Assembly (NCBI GenBank): GCA_900757705.1
Contig: CAAEOW010000073.1
Coordinates: 1-20,161, forward strand
Direction of reading: 5' to 3'
DNA from: an uncultured Collinsella sp.
Lineage (GTDB): Bacteria > Actinomycetota > Coriobacteriia > Coriobacteriales > Coriobacteriaceae
DNA: 20,161 nucleotides
This document shows positions 1 to 6,839 of the stretch, piece after piece. Numbering within the stretch: position 1 is the stretch's first letter; the number at the start of each line of letters is the position of its first letter. A program made the position numbers and the translations under genes. Under the pieces are notes generated by a model, which was not told where the DNA came from, made no database searches, and saw only the letters and a program-made list of their open reading frames with translations.

Positions 1-552
1 GTATCGGGAGCGACGGACTCCTCGGGGGAGCCCGATCTGTTTCCAGCCTTTAAAGATCTAATGCCCGGCGATGTACGCGAGCAACAGATTGGGGTTCGTG
101 CCACGGGTGTAAAGTCCCAGGTACGTGTGTTTGTGCGGGCTGTTGTCGATCACGAGACGGCACATCTGCTGTCGCCCATTACCCTAACGGCGTCGGCGGC
201 CGATGCGTCTGCCGGTTGGCTCCAGACGGGAACGCCGGGCAGCGTGTTTGCCTATCCCACGCAGGTCGCAACGTTTACGAGCGATGGCAGCACGGTACTC
301 AATTTGCAACTAAGTGTCCCGACGTCGGTGGGCAACGAGCTTGCCGACGCAAACAAGGCAATTCGCTGGGAAATCACCGCCGAAGACGATGGCGAGAAGA
401 TCCCCGTACAACCTGCTGGCAGCAAGAAGCCCGGCTTGCTTGGTCTGGCGGCAACGGGGGACAACACGCTCGCTTTGCTTTTGGTGTTGCTGGCGCTTGC
501 CATCATCGCTTTTATAGCCGCGCTTCTTTTGTCCCGGAGGGATAAGTACTAG
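1..552 (+). CDS. Sortase-anchored cell-surface protein, C-terminal part (5' end outside window)
   Basis: The reading frame is open from base 1, so the first in-frame ATG at 61 is probably internal; 183 residues are visible before the TAG. Just before that ATG the frame reads EPDLFPAFKDL and continues MPGDVREQQIGV, which resembles the 'PGD...Q.I.V' strand that opens Ig-like domains in Gram-positive surface proteins. The C-terminus is a textbook cell-wall sorting signal: LAATG (bases 445-459), then D, about 20 hydrophobic residues, and a short charged tail SRRDKY. LAxTG, rather than LPxTG, is the pentapeptide associated with class E sortases of GC-rich actinobacteria. The protein would be exported, cut between T and G, and attached to the wall or a pilus. 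No catalytic domain is visible. The ligand or structural role is unknown, and no sortase gene lies in the window. Confidence 0.8.
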   Translation, partial: VSGATDSSGEPDLFPAFKDLMPGDVREQQIGVRATGVKSQVRVFVRAVVDHETAHLLSPITLTASAADASAGWLQTGTPGSVFAYPTQVATFTSDGSTVLNLQLSVPTSVGNELADANKAIRWEITAEDDGEKIPVQPAGSKKPGLLGLAATGDNTLALLLVLLALAIIAFIAALLLSRRDKY

Positions 553-625
553 GTCCATCTTCTAAACGCAACGCCCTCCCGGGCGGCTGGCACGAAGTTC
601 CCTGCTCTACAGTCCTGCGCAAGAC

Positions 626-651
626 GAAGGCCACATTAAGTGGCCTTCTTT
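626..651 (+). terminator. Rho-independent terminator of the surface-protein gene
   Basis: A perfect 9-bp stem, GAAGGCCAC/GTGGCCTTC (626-634 and 640-648), has a 5-base loop ATTAA and is followed by TTT. It lies 74 bases after the stop codon. It is part of a 43-bp sequence repeated exactly, in inverted orientation, at 1026-1068. Confidence 0.75.
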
Positions 652-758
652 GCGTGCGGAACTCGCGATGAACTTCGAGCCCGCCGCTCGGGAGGGTGTC
701 TCTTTATTGATAGAAGGCCTAATAAGCTGATGATTTTATGCCTGGATGTATTCGGAGT

Positions 759-1021
759 GGGACGGGCTTTCCGGATGGGCGGTGTTTCGGAAAGTGTGTC
801 CCAGAATCGGCGCTCAGAGTGGTCCCCACTTTCCGGTTGATGTCTTGTCCGGAAACTATGTCCCGGAATTAAGGCTTGGAATGGGATGCACTTTCCGGTT
901 GAGAGCCTTAGCGGAAAGTGCGACCCGGAATTTACTCTTGAAGTGGGATGCGCTTTCCCAACAGGCCCTCAAGCGGAAACTGCGTCCCATTCCGAAGGCA
1001 GATTCCGGGACACACTTTCCG
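759..1021. repeat. Array of alternating 15-bp half-sites with exact 62-bp period (BIME-like)
   Basis: Nine copies of a 15-bp element with consensus GGGACGCACTTTCCG alternate in orientation. Forward copies start at 759, 821, 883, 945 and 1007. Reverse copies start at 788, 850, 912 and 974. Forward to forward is always 62 bp, and so is reverse to reverse. The gaps are strictly 14 bp (inside each pair) and 18 bp (between pairs), and the gap sequences vary. Each pair can fold into a roughly 44-base hairpin. The last half-site at 1007-1021 is the exact reverse complement of 788-802. Alternating palindromic units with fixed linkers recall the BIMEs of enterobacteria. The period is not a multiple of three, so the array is unlikely to be coding. 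Confidence 0.85.
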
Positions 1022-1025
1022 AATA

Positions 1026-1052
1026 CAAAGAAGGCCACTTAATGTGGCCTTC
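1026..1052 (-). terminator. Rho-independent terminator of the LTA-synthase-family gene
   Basis: On the minus strand the stem GAAGGCCAC/GTGGCCTTC (1052-1030) is followed by TTT (1029-1027). It lies about 76 bases after the gene's stop codon. It is the inverted exact copy of the terminator at 626-651. Confidence 0.75.
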
Positions 1053-1128
1053 GTCTTGCGCAGGACTGTCCGAGCAGGGAACCTTACGTTCCGCGCCGCC
1101 GGGCAGACGAACCAGTTAAGACGTGTCG

Positions 1129-3429
1129 CTATTTGATCTTGGTCGTGCCCGGCGCCAGGTTGGGGTCGGTCTCGTTGGCCTCGGTCTGGAAGTGCTCGGT
1201 ATACACGTTCTTGCCGTCGCGGAACATCTCGTAGTACTGCATCTTGGCGTAATCCTCGCGCGCCTTGGTGGCGGCTGCGGCAGCGGCGTCGTCACCGGTG
1301 ACGTTGGAGGAAAGCGCCCAACGCAGGCTGGCGTCCTCGTAGCCGACGGAGTTGATGGCGGGCAGCGACTCGCGCAGTGTCATATGCGCCTTCTGATAGT
1401 CGGAAAGCGGGGCGCCGATCAGCTGCATCAGCTGGGTGGACAGGTAGTTGGTGGACAGGTCGTCGACCTCACTCGTCTGGTCGCAACCGGCAACGTCGTA
1501 GTTAGCCCAGATGATGTAGTCAGTCTGCCACAGGCGTTCCTGGTGCGTGGCATCATCCTCGCCGGTAAACCACTTGTCGTTGAACTTGGACGGGAAGAAC
1601 GGCTGGTGGTCGCCCCAGAACACCACGACAACCTTACGGTCGAGCTTGCTCAGGGCGTTGAGGAAGTAGCGAAGCGCCTGGTCGGACTGCTCGATGCACG
1701 AGACATACTCGTCGACATCGGAGAGCGTACCGTCCTCGACGGTCTTGGCGTCCAGGTCCGTCGTGTCGATGTTCAGGTGCATCTGCTTGTCGACCGGCAG
1801 CAGGCCCGTGTCGTAGCCCGAGTGGTTCTGCATGGTCACGTCGAAGATAAACTGCGGATCGGCGTTCTGATCGAGCAGCTCAAGGATCTTGTCGTAGGTT
1901 GCCTGGTCGGTCACCATGCCGCGCAGGGTGTCGGCTCCCTGGAAGTCGTTGATGGACAGGAACTGGTCAAAGCCAAAGTCCTTATAGACGTTCTCGCGGT
2001 TCCAGTTGGTCGCGTGGTTGGGGTGCATGGCCGTGGTGGAATATCCGAGCGACTTGAACTGCTCTGCCAGGTTCCCGGTCGTCTCCATGTTGTAGATGGT
2101 GTAGGGGTACACGCCCGAGCCCAGGTTAGCCATGGAGTTGCCGGTCATAAACTCAAACTCGGTATTGGCGGTACCGCCGCCGTAGGCGCTCACATAGAGC
2201 TTGCCGCGGCTGAGGCAGTTGGACAGGTTCTTAAAGTACTGCGGGCCCTCGTAGCCGGCGCGCATGTTCTGGTAGATGGACAGGTCCGAGAAGGTCTCGT
2301 TCATGATGGCGATAACCGTGGGCTTCTCGCTGTCGAATTGCTCCTTTGCGGCGGTGCGCTCGTCGCTCTTGGCGGCGTCGGACTTGTCGTAGGCCTTGGC
2401 GTACTTTTTGAGCGTGGCCTTGGCGTCATCGACAGAATAGTCGGCGGGTTTGGGCGGCTTGATGGACTGCGCTGCACTAATAAAGGCTGGCAGATAGCCC
2501 TCGCGCCAGTAGCTCTCGAGCGGGCGCCAGGTGTAGACGGTGATGCCGAGGGTGTTGTAGTAGTCGATGAGGGTGACGTGCGCGGTCACGCCGCCCAGGC
2601 ACAGCACCGCCACGAGCAGGTTGGTGAGCAGCATGCGCTTGGCGTTGGCGGCGCCCTTCTGGCGATGCGGCGCGACCAGGCCGGCGTACTCGCACAGCAG
2701 CATGGCGATGGCGGTAAAGCTCATGGACAGCACGCAGAACAGCGAGATCGAGAAGGTGTAGCCGTTGCCGGCGACCGCGGCGGCGGTGGAGATGGCCGAA
2801 AGGTCGCCCGGCTGGATCGGCATGGATTTAAACGTGATGACGAAGAACTCGGCAATGCCCAGGACAAAGAGGGCAAAGGCCAGGACCGCGGGAGCTGCGC
2901 CGTGGCGCTGGAATAGGAAGAACAAGCCGGTCATGAGCACGGTGATGATGGCCCACTCGAGCAGGATACACAGGGGGTAAACCCAGGTAAAGTCGTGGTT
3001 GGACGAGACCTCCAGGCCCAGCAGCGCAAAGACGCCGGCGAGCAACAGGCACAAGACGGCGGCGACGAGCGGTTTGCCCACAAAGGCGCCGCGCAGGCGG
3101 GCGAGCTTGCCGGTGGGGGCGGGCGCGTCGGGCTCGGCGAACGCAAAGACGCGCGGGGCGATGCGGTCGCGGGCGATGCTGGCCCAAGCGCATCCGGTGA
3201 GGATGGCATTGGTCAGGATGAGCATCACAAAGGCGAGCGGCTCGTTTTGGGCGACGAGGCCAATGGCGCCCCAAATGGTCAAAAAGAGCTGGAACAGGCC
3301 GAAGGCGACGCTCCACCCAAGAGCGCTTTTGGCAACGGTGCCCGACTTTGCGCAAATGGCCTTGGCCTCGCGCAAGACAAGGTAGACGGTCGCCGCAAGA
3401 CCGACGAGCGAGATGGCGGCAGCGAACAT
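1129..3429 (-). CDS. LTA synthase / phosphoglycerol transferase family membrane protein (sulfatase fold)
   Basis: This 766-residue protein has about eight predicted membrane segments in residues 1-290 and an extracellular alkaline-phosphatase/sulfatase-fold domain from about residue 365. The LtaS/MdoB active-site set is present: a metal-binding Glu in NETFSD (E378), the Thr nucleophile in GGGTANTEFE (T420), His in MQNHSG (H536), and the Asp-His pair in WGDHQPF (D607, H608). Known members transfer glycerol-phosphate from phosphatidylglycerol to a teichoic acid or glycan acceptor outside the membrane. The acceptor here is not evident. The frame is open 34 codons further upstream, but I place the start at 3429 because GAGGAG lies seven bases before that ATG and the hydrophobic segment begins there. 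It has more membrane segments than the five of classical LtaS. The gene stands alone, divergent from the nitroreductase gene and convergent with the surface-protein gene. Confidence 0.88.
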   Translation of the reverse strand: MFAAAISLVGLAATVYLVLREAKAICAKSGTVAKSALGWSVAFGLFQLFLTIWGAIGLVAQNEPLAFVMLILTNAILTGCAWASIARDRIAPRVFAFAEPDAPAPTGKLARLRGAFVGKPLVAAVLCLLLAGVFALLGLEVSSNHDFTWVYPLCILLEWAIITVLMTGLFFLFQRHGAAPAVLAFALFVLGIAEFFVITFKSMPIQPGDLSAISTAAAVAGNGYTFSISLFCVLSMSFTAIAMLLCEYAGLVAPHRQKGAANAKRMLLTNLLVAVLCLGGVTAHVTLIDYYNTLGITVYTWRPLESYWREGYLPAFISAAQSIKPPKPADYSVDDAKATLKKYAKAYDKSDAAKSDERTAAKEQFDSEKPTVIAIMNETFSDLSIYQNMRAGYEGPQYFKNLSNCLSRGKLYVSAYGGGTANTEFEFMTGNSMANLGSGVYPYTIYNMETTGNLAEQFKSLGYSTTAMHPNHATNWNRENVYKDFGFDQFLSINDFQGADTLRGMVTDQATYDKILELLDQNADPQFIFDVTMQNHSGYDTGLLPVDKQMHLNIDTTDLDAKTVEDGTLSDVDEYVSCIEQSDQALRYFLNALSKLDRKVVVVFWGDHQPFFPSKFNDKWFTGEDDATHQERLWQTDYIIWANYDVAGCDQTSEVDDLSTNYLSTQLMQLIGAPLSDYQKAHMTLRESLPAINSVGYEDASLRWALSSNVTGDDAAAAAATKAREDYAKMQYYEMFRDGKNVYTEHFQTEANETDPNLAPGTTKIK

Positions 3430-3503
3430 GCTGAGACTCCTCACAAACTTAAAACCTACGAAAGCGGGGATTAACCCGATTGTTACCGAGATATGCGCAG
3501 CAT

Positions 3504-3534
3504 TTGACGGCTGCGTACAACAACCAGCCATAAT
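3504..3534 (+). promoter_or_regulatory. Possible promoter for the nitroreductase gene
   Basis: TTGACG (3504-3509) and CATAAT (3529-3534) resemble -35 and -10 boxes, but the 19-base spacer is long. They lie in the 214-bp divergent gap between the LTA-synthase-family gene and the nitroreductase gene, about 110 bases before the latter's start. No convincing matching pair was found for the opposite gene. Confidence 0.3.
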
Positions 3535-3643
3535 AACGCGCGAGTATGGCGGTGTTGCGCAATGGAGTGCCCACCTGCGCGATAATGGACGGGAATTACA
3601 CGGAAACGTAAAGGCTTCTTAAAGAAATGGCGAGGGTAGGGCG

Positions 3644-4516
3644 ATGAGCGAGCAGGTTTGCAAGGCGGACATGGGCGGCGACGGAGCTGCGGTCGTGGAT
3701 ACGTACGGCTATCCGGTCGAGACTACGGGCAACGCGGTACTGGACATTTTGGAGCACCGTTCGTCCACGCGCGCTTTTGCGCGCGATGACAGCGACCGTC
3801 CCGTGGCGGTGACCGACGAACAGCGGGCGGCGATTCTGCATGCGGCGAGTCGCGCGCCGTCGGCAGGCGCCATGATGATGTATTCCATCGTGAGCATTCG
3901 TGAGCAGGCTACGCTCGATCGTCTTGCCGACCTGTGCGACCACCAGCCCATGATCGCCAAGGCGCCCTGGGCACTCATATTTGTGGTCGACTATGCCAAG
4001 TGGATCGATCTGTTTGAGCACGTGGGCTGCTTTGAGCCCGAGTTTGTCGAGCGCACGGGCAAGGTGCCCCGCCGCGCGCCGGGTTTGGGCGACTTTGCCA
4101 TCGCGGCGCAGGATGCCGTGATCGCTGCGCAAAACGCCGTGGTTGCCGCCGAGGCCCTGGGGCTGGGGAGCTGCTACATCGGTGATATCGTCGAGAATGC
4201 CGAGGAAGTCGCCGAGCTGCTCGATCTGCCGCCCTATACCATGCCGCTGTCGATGCTCATCATCGGCACGCCCCGTAAGGAGCGCCCGGCAATCGCGCAT
4301 CCCGTGGTGAACCTGGTGCACGAGGAGCGTTATTGTCGCGCCGACGCCGCGACGATGGATGCGCAGGTGGCCGAGATGGATGCGATGTTTCGCCCGCACG
4401 CCCGCGAGGTGGGCGAGCGCGTCATCGACATCTACACCCGTAAGCACACGAGCCCCTTTATGGCCGAGATGAGCCGCTCTATGGAGTGGTGGTTCAAAAA
4501 CTGGCTCGGAAAATGA
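3644..4516 (+). CDS. Nitroreductase-family FMN oxidoreductase
   Basis: This 290-residue protein belongs to the nitroreductase family, whose members are usually FMN-binding dimers that use NAD(P)H to reduce nitro compounds, quinones or flavins. Family marks are HRSSTRAF (residues 38-45, FMN phosphate contact), RAPSAG (70-75) and GLGSCYIGDI (173-182, the usual flavin-contact glycine stretch). The family core is about 200-250 residues; this protein adds about 30 N-terminal residues and a C-terminal helix ending in EWWFKNW. ATG 3644 follows a modest purine-rich ribosome site, GAGGGTAGG. It is a single gene divergent from the LTA-synthase-family gene. A palindromic repeat begins one base after its stop. 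The physiological substrate cannot be read from sequence. Confidence 0.85.
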   Translation: MSEQVCKADMGGDGAAVVDTYGYPVETTGNAVLDILEHRSSTRAFARDDSDRPVAVTDEQRAAILHAASRAPSAGAMMMYSIVSIREQATLDRLADLCDHQPMIAKAPWALIFVVDYAKWIDLFEHVGCFEPEFVERTGKVPRRAPGLGDFAIAAQDAVIAAQNAVVAAEALGLGSCYIGDIVENAEEVAELLDLPPYTMPLSMLIIGTPRKERPAIAHPVVNLVHEERYCRADAATMDAQVAEMDAMFRPHAREVGERVIDIYTRKHTSPFMAEMSRSMEWWFKNWLGK

Positions 4517-4517
4517 C

Positions 4518-4552
4518 GAATGTGACAAAGGGGGCGTCCCTTTGTCACATTC
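4518..4552. repeat. Palindromic GTGACAAAGGG repeat, copy 1
   Basis: A perfect 15-bp stem, GAATGTGACAAAGGG (4518-4532) with its complement (4538-4552), encloses a 5-base loop. It starts one base after the nitroreductase stop. No T-run follows on either strand, so it is not a standard terminator, although it may protect or end the transcript. The core recurs at 17664-17694. Confidence 0.85.
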
Positions 4553-4634
4553 CATATCGCCGCGGTGGCCTAAAGGCCGCATAAATGTTTATCTAGCTGG
4601 GAAAACGGTGCCATTAAAATATGGGCTGATTACC

Positions 4635-4640
4635 TATAAT
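4635..4640 (+). promoter_or_regulatory. Possible -10 box for kup
   Basis: A consensus TATAAT lies 35 bases before the kup ATG, which would give a leader of only about 30 bases. No good -35 box is seen 16-18 bases upstream; the best is a weak CATTAA-like stretch near 4612. The leader is too short for the c-di-AMP (ydaO) riboswitch often found before potassium-uptake genes in Gram-positive bacteria. Confidence 0.4.
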
Positions 4641-4675
4641 CCCGTCGAACGTTAAAATTGGGAGGAAACCGGCTT

Positions 4676-6703
4676 ATGGAACAAAAGGCAAAGGAAGTAG
4701 CCTCGCACGCTGCGATTCCTGTGAGCATCTCGGCGATGCTCGTCACGCTGGGCGTGGTGTATGGCGATATCGGCACCAGCCCCATGTATGTAACCAAGGC
4801 GCTCGTTGCTGGCAACGGCGGCATCGGAAGCGTCACGCAGGAGTTCGTGCTCGGCGCGCTCTCCCTTGTCGTGTGGACGGTCACGTTGCTGACGACCGTC
4901 AAGTACGTGCTGATCTCGCTGCGCGCCGACAACCACGGCGAGGGCGGCATCTTTGCCCTGTACAGCCTGGTCAAGCGCTGCGGCAAGTGGCTCATCATCC
5001 CCGCCATGCTGGGCGGCGCGGCGCTCCTCGCCGACGGCATCCTGACGCCTGCCGTTACCGTCACCACGGCCATCGAGGGCCTGCGCACCATCCCGGCGGT
5101 CCATGCCGTGCTCGGTGACGACCAGGGTCGTGTCGTCGCCATCACGCTTGCCATCATCATCGCGCTCTTCTTGGTGCAGCGCATCGGCACGGCCAAGATC
5201 GGTCACGCCTTCGGCCCCATCATGACGCTGTGGTTTTTGTTCCTGGGCGGCACGGGCCTGTTCTTTGTCTGCCAGTATCCCGCGGTGCTGCTGTGCCTCA
5301 ACCCGTTGCGTGGCATCGCTTTTCTGCTGAGCCCCAACAACCATGCGGGCATCATGATTTTGGGCAGCTGCTTCCTCGCTACCACCGGTGCCGAGGCGCT
5401 CTATTCCGACATGGGCCATGTGGGCCGCGGCAACATCTACGCCACCTGGCCGTTTGTTAAGTGCTGCCTGCTGCTGTCCTACATGGGCCAGGGCGCGTGG
5501 CTTATCAACAACGCCGGCAACCCGGAGCTCATGGGTATCGCCGACCTCAACCCCTTCTACCAGATGCTCGCCCCGGGTCTGCGCCCCTTTGCCGTCGGCC
5601 TTTCCACCGTCGCGGCCATCATCGCCTCGCAGGCGCTCATCACCGGCGCATTCTCGCTGGTGTCCGAGGCCAGCCGCCTGGACCTCATGCCGCATATGCA
5701 GGTCTTCTATCCTGCCGAGACCAAGGGTCAGCTCTACATCCCCATGGTCAACAACGTCATGCTCGTGGGTTGCGTCGTCGTGGTGCTGCTGTTCCAGAAC
5801 TCGGCGCACATGGAGGCCGCGTACGGCCTGGCCATTACCCTGACCATGATGTGCACGACAATGCTGCTCTTCTTCTATCTGCACGTGGAGCGCAATCTCA
5901 AGGTCGCGCCGTGGATCTTTGCCGCCTTCTTCCTTTTGCTCGAGGGTTTCTTCTTTGTGAGCTCGCTCACCAAGTTCTTCCACGGCGGCTACTTCACCAT
6001 CCTCATGGCTGCACTCATCATGGGCATTATGGTGTGCTGGTACAACGGCACGGCGGTCGAGCAACGTCAGTTTACGCTGCTGCCGCTGCGCAGCTATCTG
6101 CCGCAGCTCAAACGCCTGCGCGACGACGATCGCTACGAGCTCATGAGCGACAACATCGTGTACCTGACCAAGGACACCAACACCGACTATATCGACCGCG
6201 ATATCGTCTACTCGATTTTGGATAAGCACCCCAAGCGCGCTCGCGCCTGGTGGTTCGTGAATGTCGAGACCATGGAGGAGCCGCATACCTTTGCCTACTC
6301 GGTCGAGACGTTCGGCACCGACTACGTGTTCCGCGTGCATCTGTACCTGGGCTACAAGATTAACCAGCGCGTCAATGCCTATCTGCGTCAGGTTGTTCAG
6401 GATCTGGCTGCCAGCGGCGAGCTGCCGGCGCAGACGCATGACTACTCGGTCTACAAGGACCCGGGCAACATCGGTACGTTTAAGTTCGTCATGATCCGCA
6501 AGCTGCTGGCGCCCGAAAGCGACGTGGAGCCCAGCGAGCGTACGGCCATCACGCTCAAGTACATCATCCGCCGCGCCGCCGGCACGCCTGCGCGCTGGTA
6601 CGGCCTGGAGAACTCCAACGTGAGCTTTGAGTACGTTCCGCTGTTCACCAAGTTTAAGGCCGTGAGCAAGATGCAGCGCCTGGCTCCCGACGAGCGTCCG
6701 TAG
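4676..6703 (+). CDS. kup: Low-affinity potassium transporter Kup
   Basis: This is a 675-residue integral membrane protein of the KUP/HAK/KT family, which imports K+ (probably with H+) across the cytoplasmic membrane. The signature GVVYGDIGTSPMY is at residues 26-38 in the first membrane helix. About twelve hydrophobic segments follow up to around residue 455, then a hydrophilic C-terminal cytoplasmic domain of about 220 residues. The length is near the family's usual 620-680. The open frame starts 18 bases earlier at a TTG, but GGAGG (4661-4665) points to ATG 4676. The next genes on the same strand are a KdpD-like kinase and KdpE-like regulator, which suggests K+-responsive control. A terminator-like hairpin separates them from kup. 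Confidence 0.95.
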   Translation: MEQKAKEVASHAAIPVSISAMLVTLGVVYGDIGTSPMYVTKALVAGNGGIGSVTQEFVLGALSLVVWTVTLLTTVKYVLISLRADNHGEGGIFALYSLVKRCGKWLIIPAMLGGAALLADGILTPAVTVTTAIEGLRTIPAVHAVLGDDQGRVVAITLAIIIALFLVQRIGTAKIGHAFGPIMTLWFLFLGGTGLFFVCQYPAVLLCLNPLRGIAFLLSPNNHAGIMILGSCFLATTGAEALYSDMGHVGRGNIYATWPFVKCCLLLSYMGQGAWLINNAGNPELMGIADLNPFYQMLAPGLRPFAVGLSTVAAIIASQALITGAFSLVSEASRLDLMPHMQVFYPAETKGQLYIPMVNNVMLVGCVVVVLLFQNSAHMEAAYGLAITLTMMCTTMLLFFYLHVERNLKVAPWIFAAFFLLLEGFFFVSSLTKFFHGGYFTILMAALIMGIMVCWYNGTAVEQRQFTLLPLRSYLPQLKRLRDDDRYELMSDNIVYLTKDTNTDYIDRDIVYSILDKHPKRARAWWFVNVETMEEPHTFAYSVETFGTDYVFRVHLYLGYKINQRVNAYLRQVVQDLAASGELPAQTHDYSVYKDPGNIGTFKFVMIRKLLAPESDVEPSERTAITLKYIIRRAAGTPARWYGLENSNVSFEYVPLFTKFKAVSKMQRLAPDERP

Positions 6704-6755
6704 TCGACGTCTGCTGTTTGTCTAGCGACCGCAGGCTGCAAAGGCTATACACTTG

Positions 6756-6819
6756 AAACCACCACAAGGAGGCCACCACCGCAAAGGTGCCAGTCCCCTT
6801 TGTGGTGGTTTTTGTTTTT
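6756..6819 (+). terminator. Terminator-like hairpin between kup and the kinase gene
   Basis: AAACCACCACA (6756-6766) pairs with TGTGGTGGTTT (6801-6811) over 11 bp, with partial further pairing of AGG with CCT inside. TTTTTGTTTTT runs from 6809 to 6819. It has the shape of a strong intrinsic terminator for kup. The kinase ATG follows only 20 bases after the T-run, so a kinase promoter downstream of it is unlikely. The hairpin may therefore act as an attenuator or partial read-through point. Confidence 0.7.
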
Positions 6820-6839
6820 GAGAGAGGGGCGGGGCGCTG

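Larger units (their letters stand above)
597..1082. repeat. Large inverted repeat: paired 3' modules facing each other
   Basis: Bases 610-652 and 1026-1068 are exact reverse complements over 43 bp. The match continues outward after a small mismatch: GTTCCCTGCTC at 597-607 pairs with 1072-1082. The two modules sit at the 3' ends of convergent genes and each contains the terminator hairpin of its own gene. The 373-bp spacer between the arms holds the palindromic array described separately. Outside the arms the two flanks are only loosely similar. Confidence 0.9.

Noticed and set aside
759..1021. CRISPR array
   Set aside because: The 62-bp period is suggestive, but the units are 15-bp half-sites in alternating orientation with gaps of 14 and 18 bp. 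They are degenerate, and there are no cas genes in the window.
640..1119. Small overlapping reading frames in the 553-1128 gap
   Set aside because: They run through the palindromic array and terminator copies, lack ribosome sites, and their length follows from high GC content. The 62-bp period is not a multiple of three.
1123..2916. 597-codon frame opposite the LTA-synthase-family gene
   Set aside because: The minus-strand protein has the full active-site set and a ribosome site. The plus-strand frame reads as low-complexity Val/Gly/Leu-rich antisense of GC-rich codons.
4553..4675. c-di-AMP (ydaO-type) riboswitch before kup
   Set aside because: Only 123 bases separate the upstream palindrome from the start codon, the TATAAT leaves about 30 bases of leader, and none of the conserved riboswitch core was recognised.
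4652..6439. 595-codon frame opposite kup
   Set aside because: It is the antisense of an unmistakable Kup protein, rich in His, Asp, Arg and Gln with no recognisable domain.
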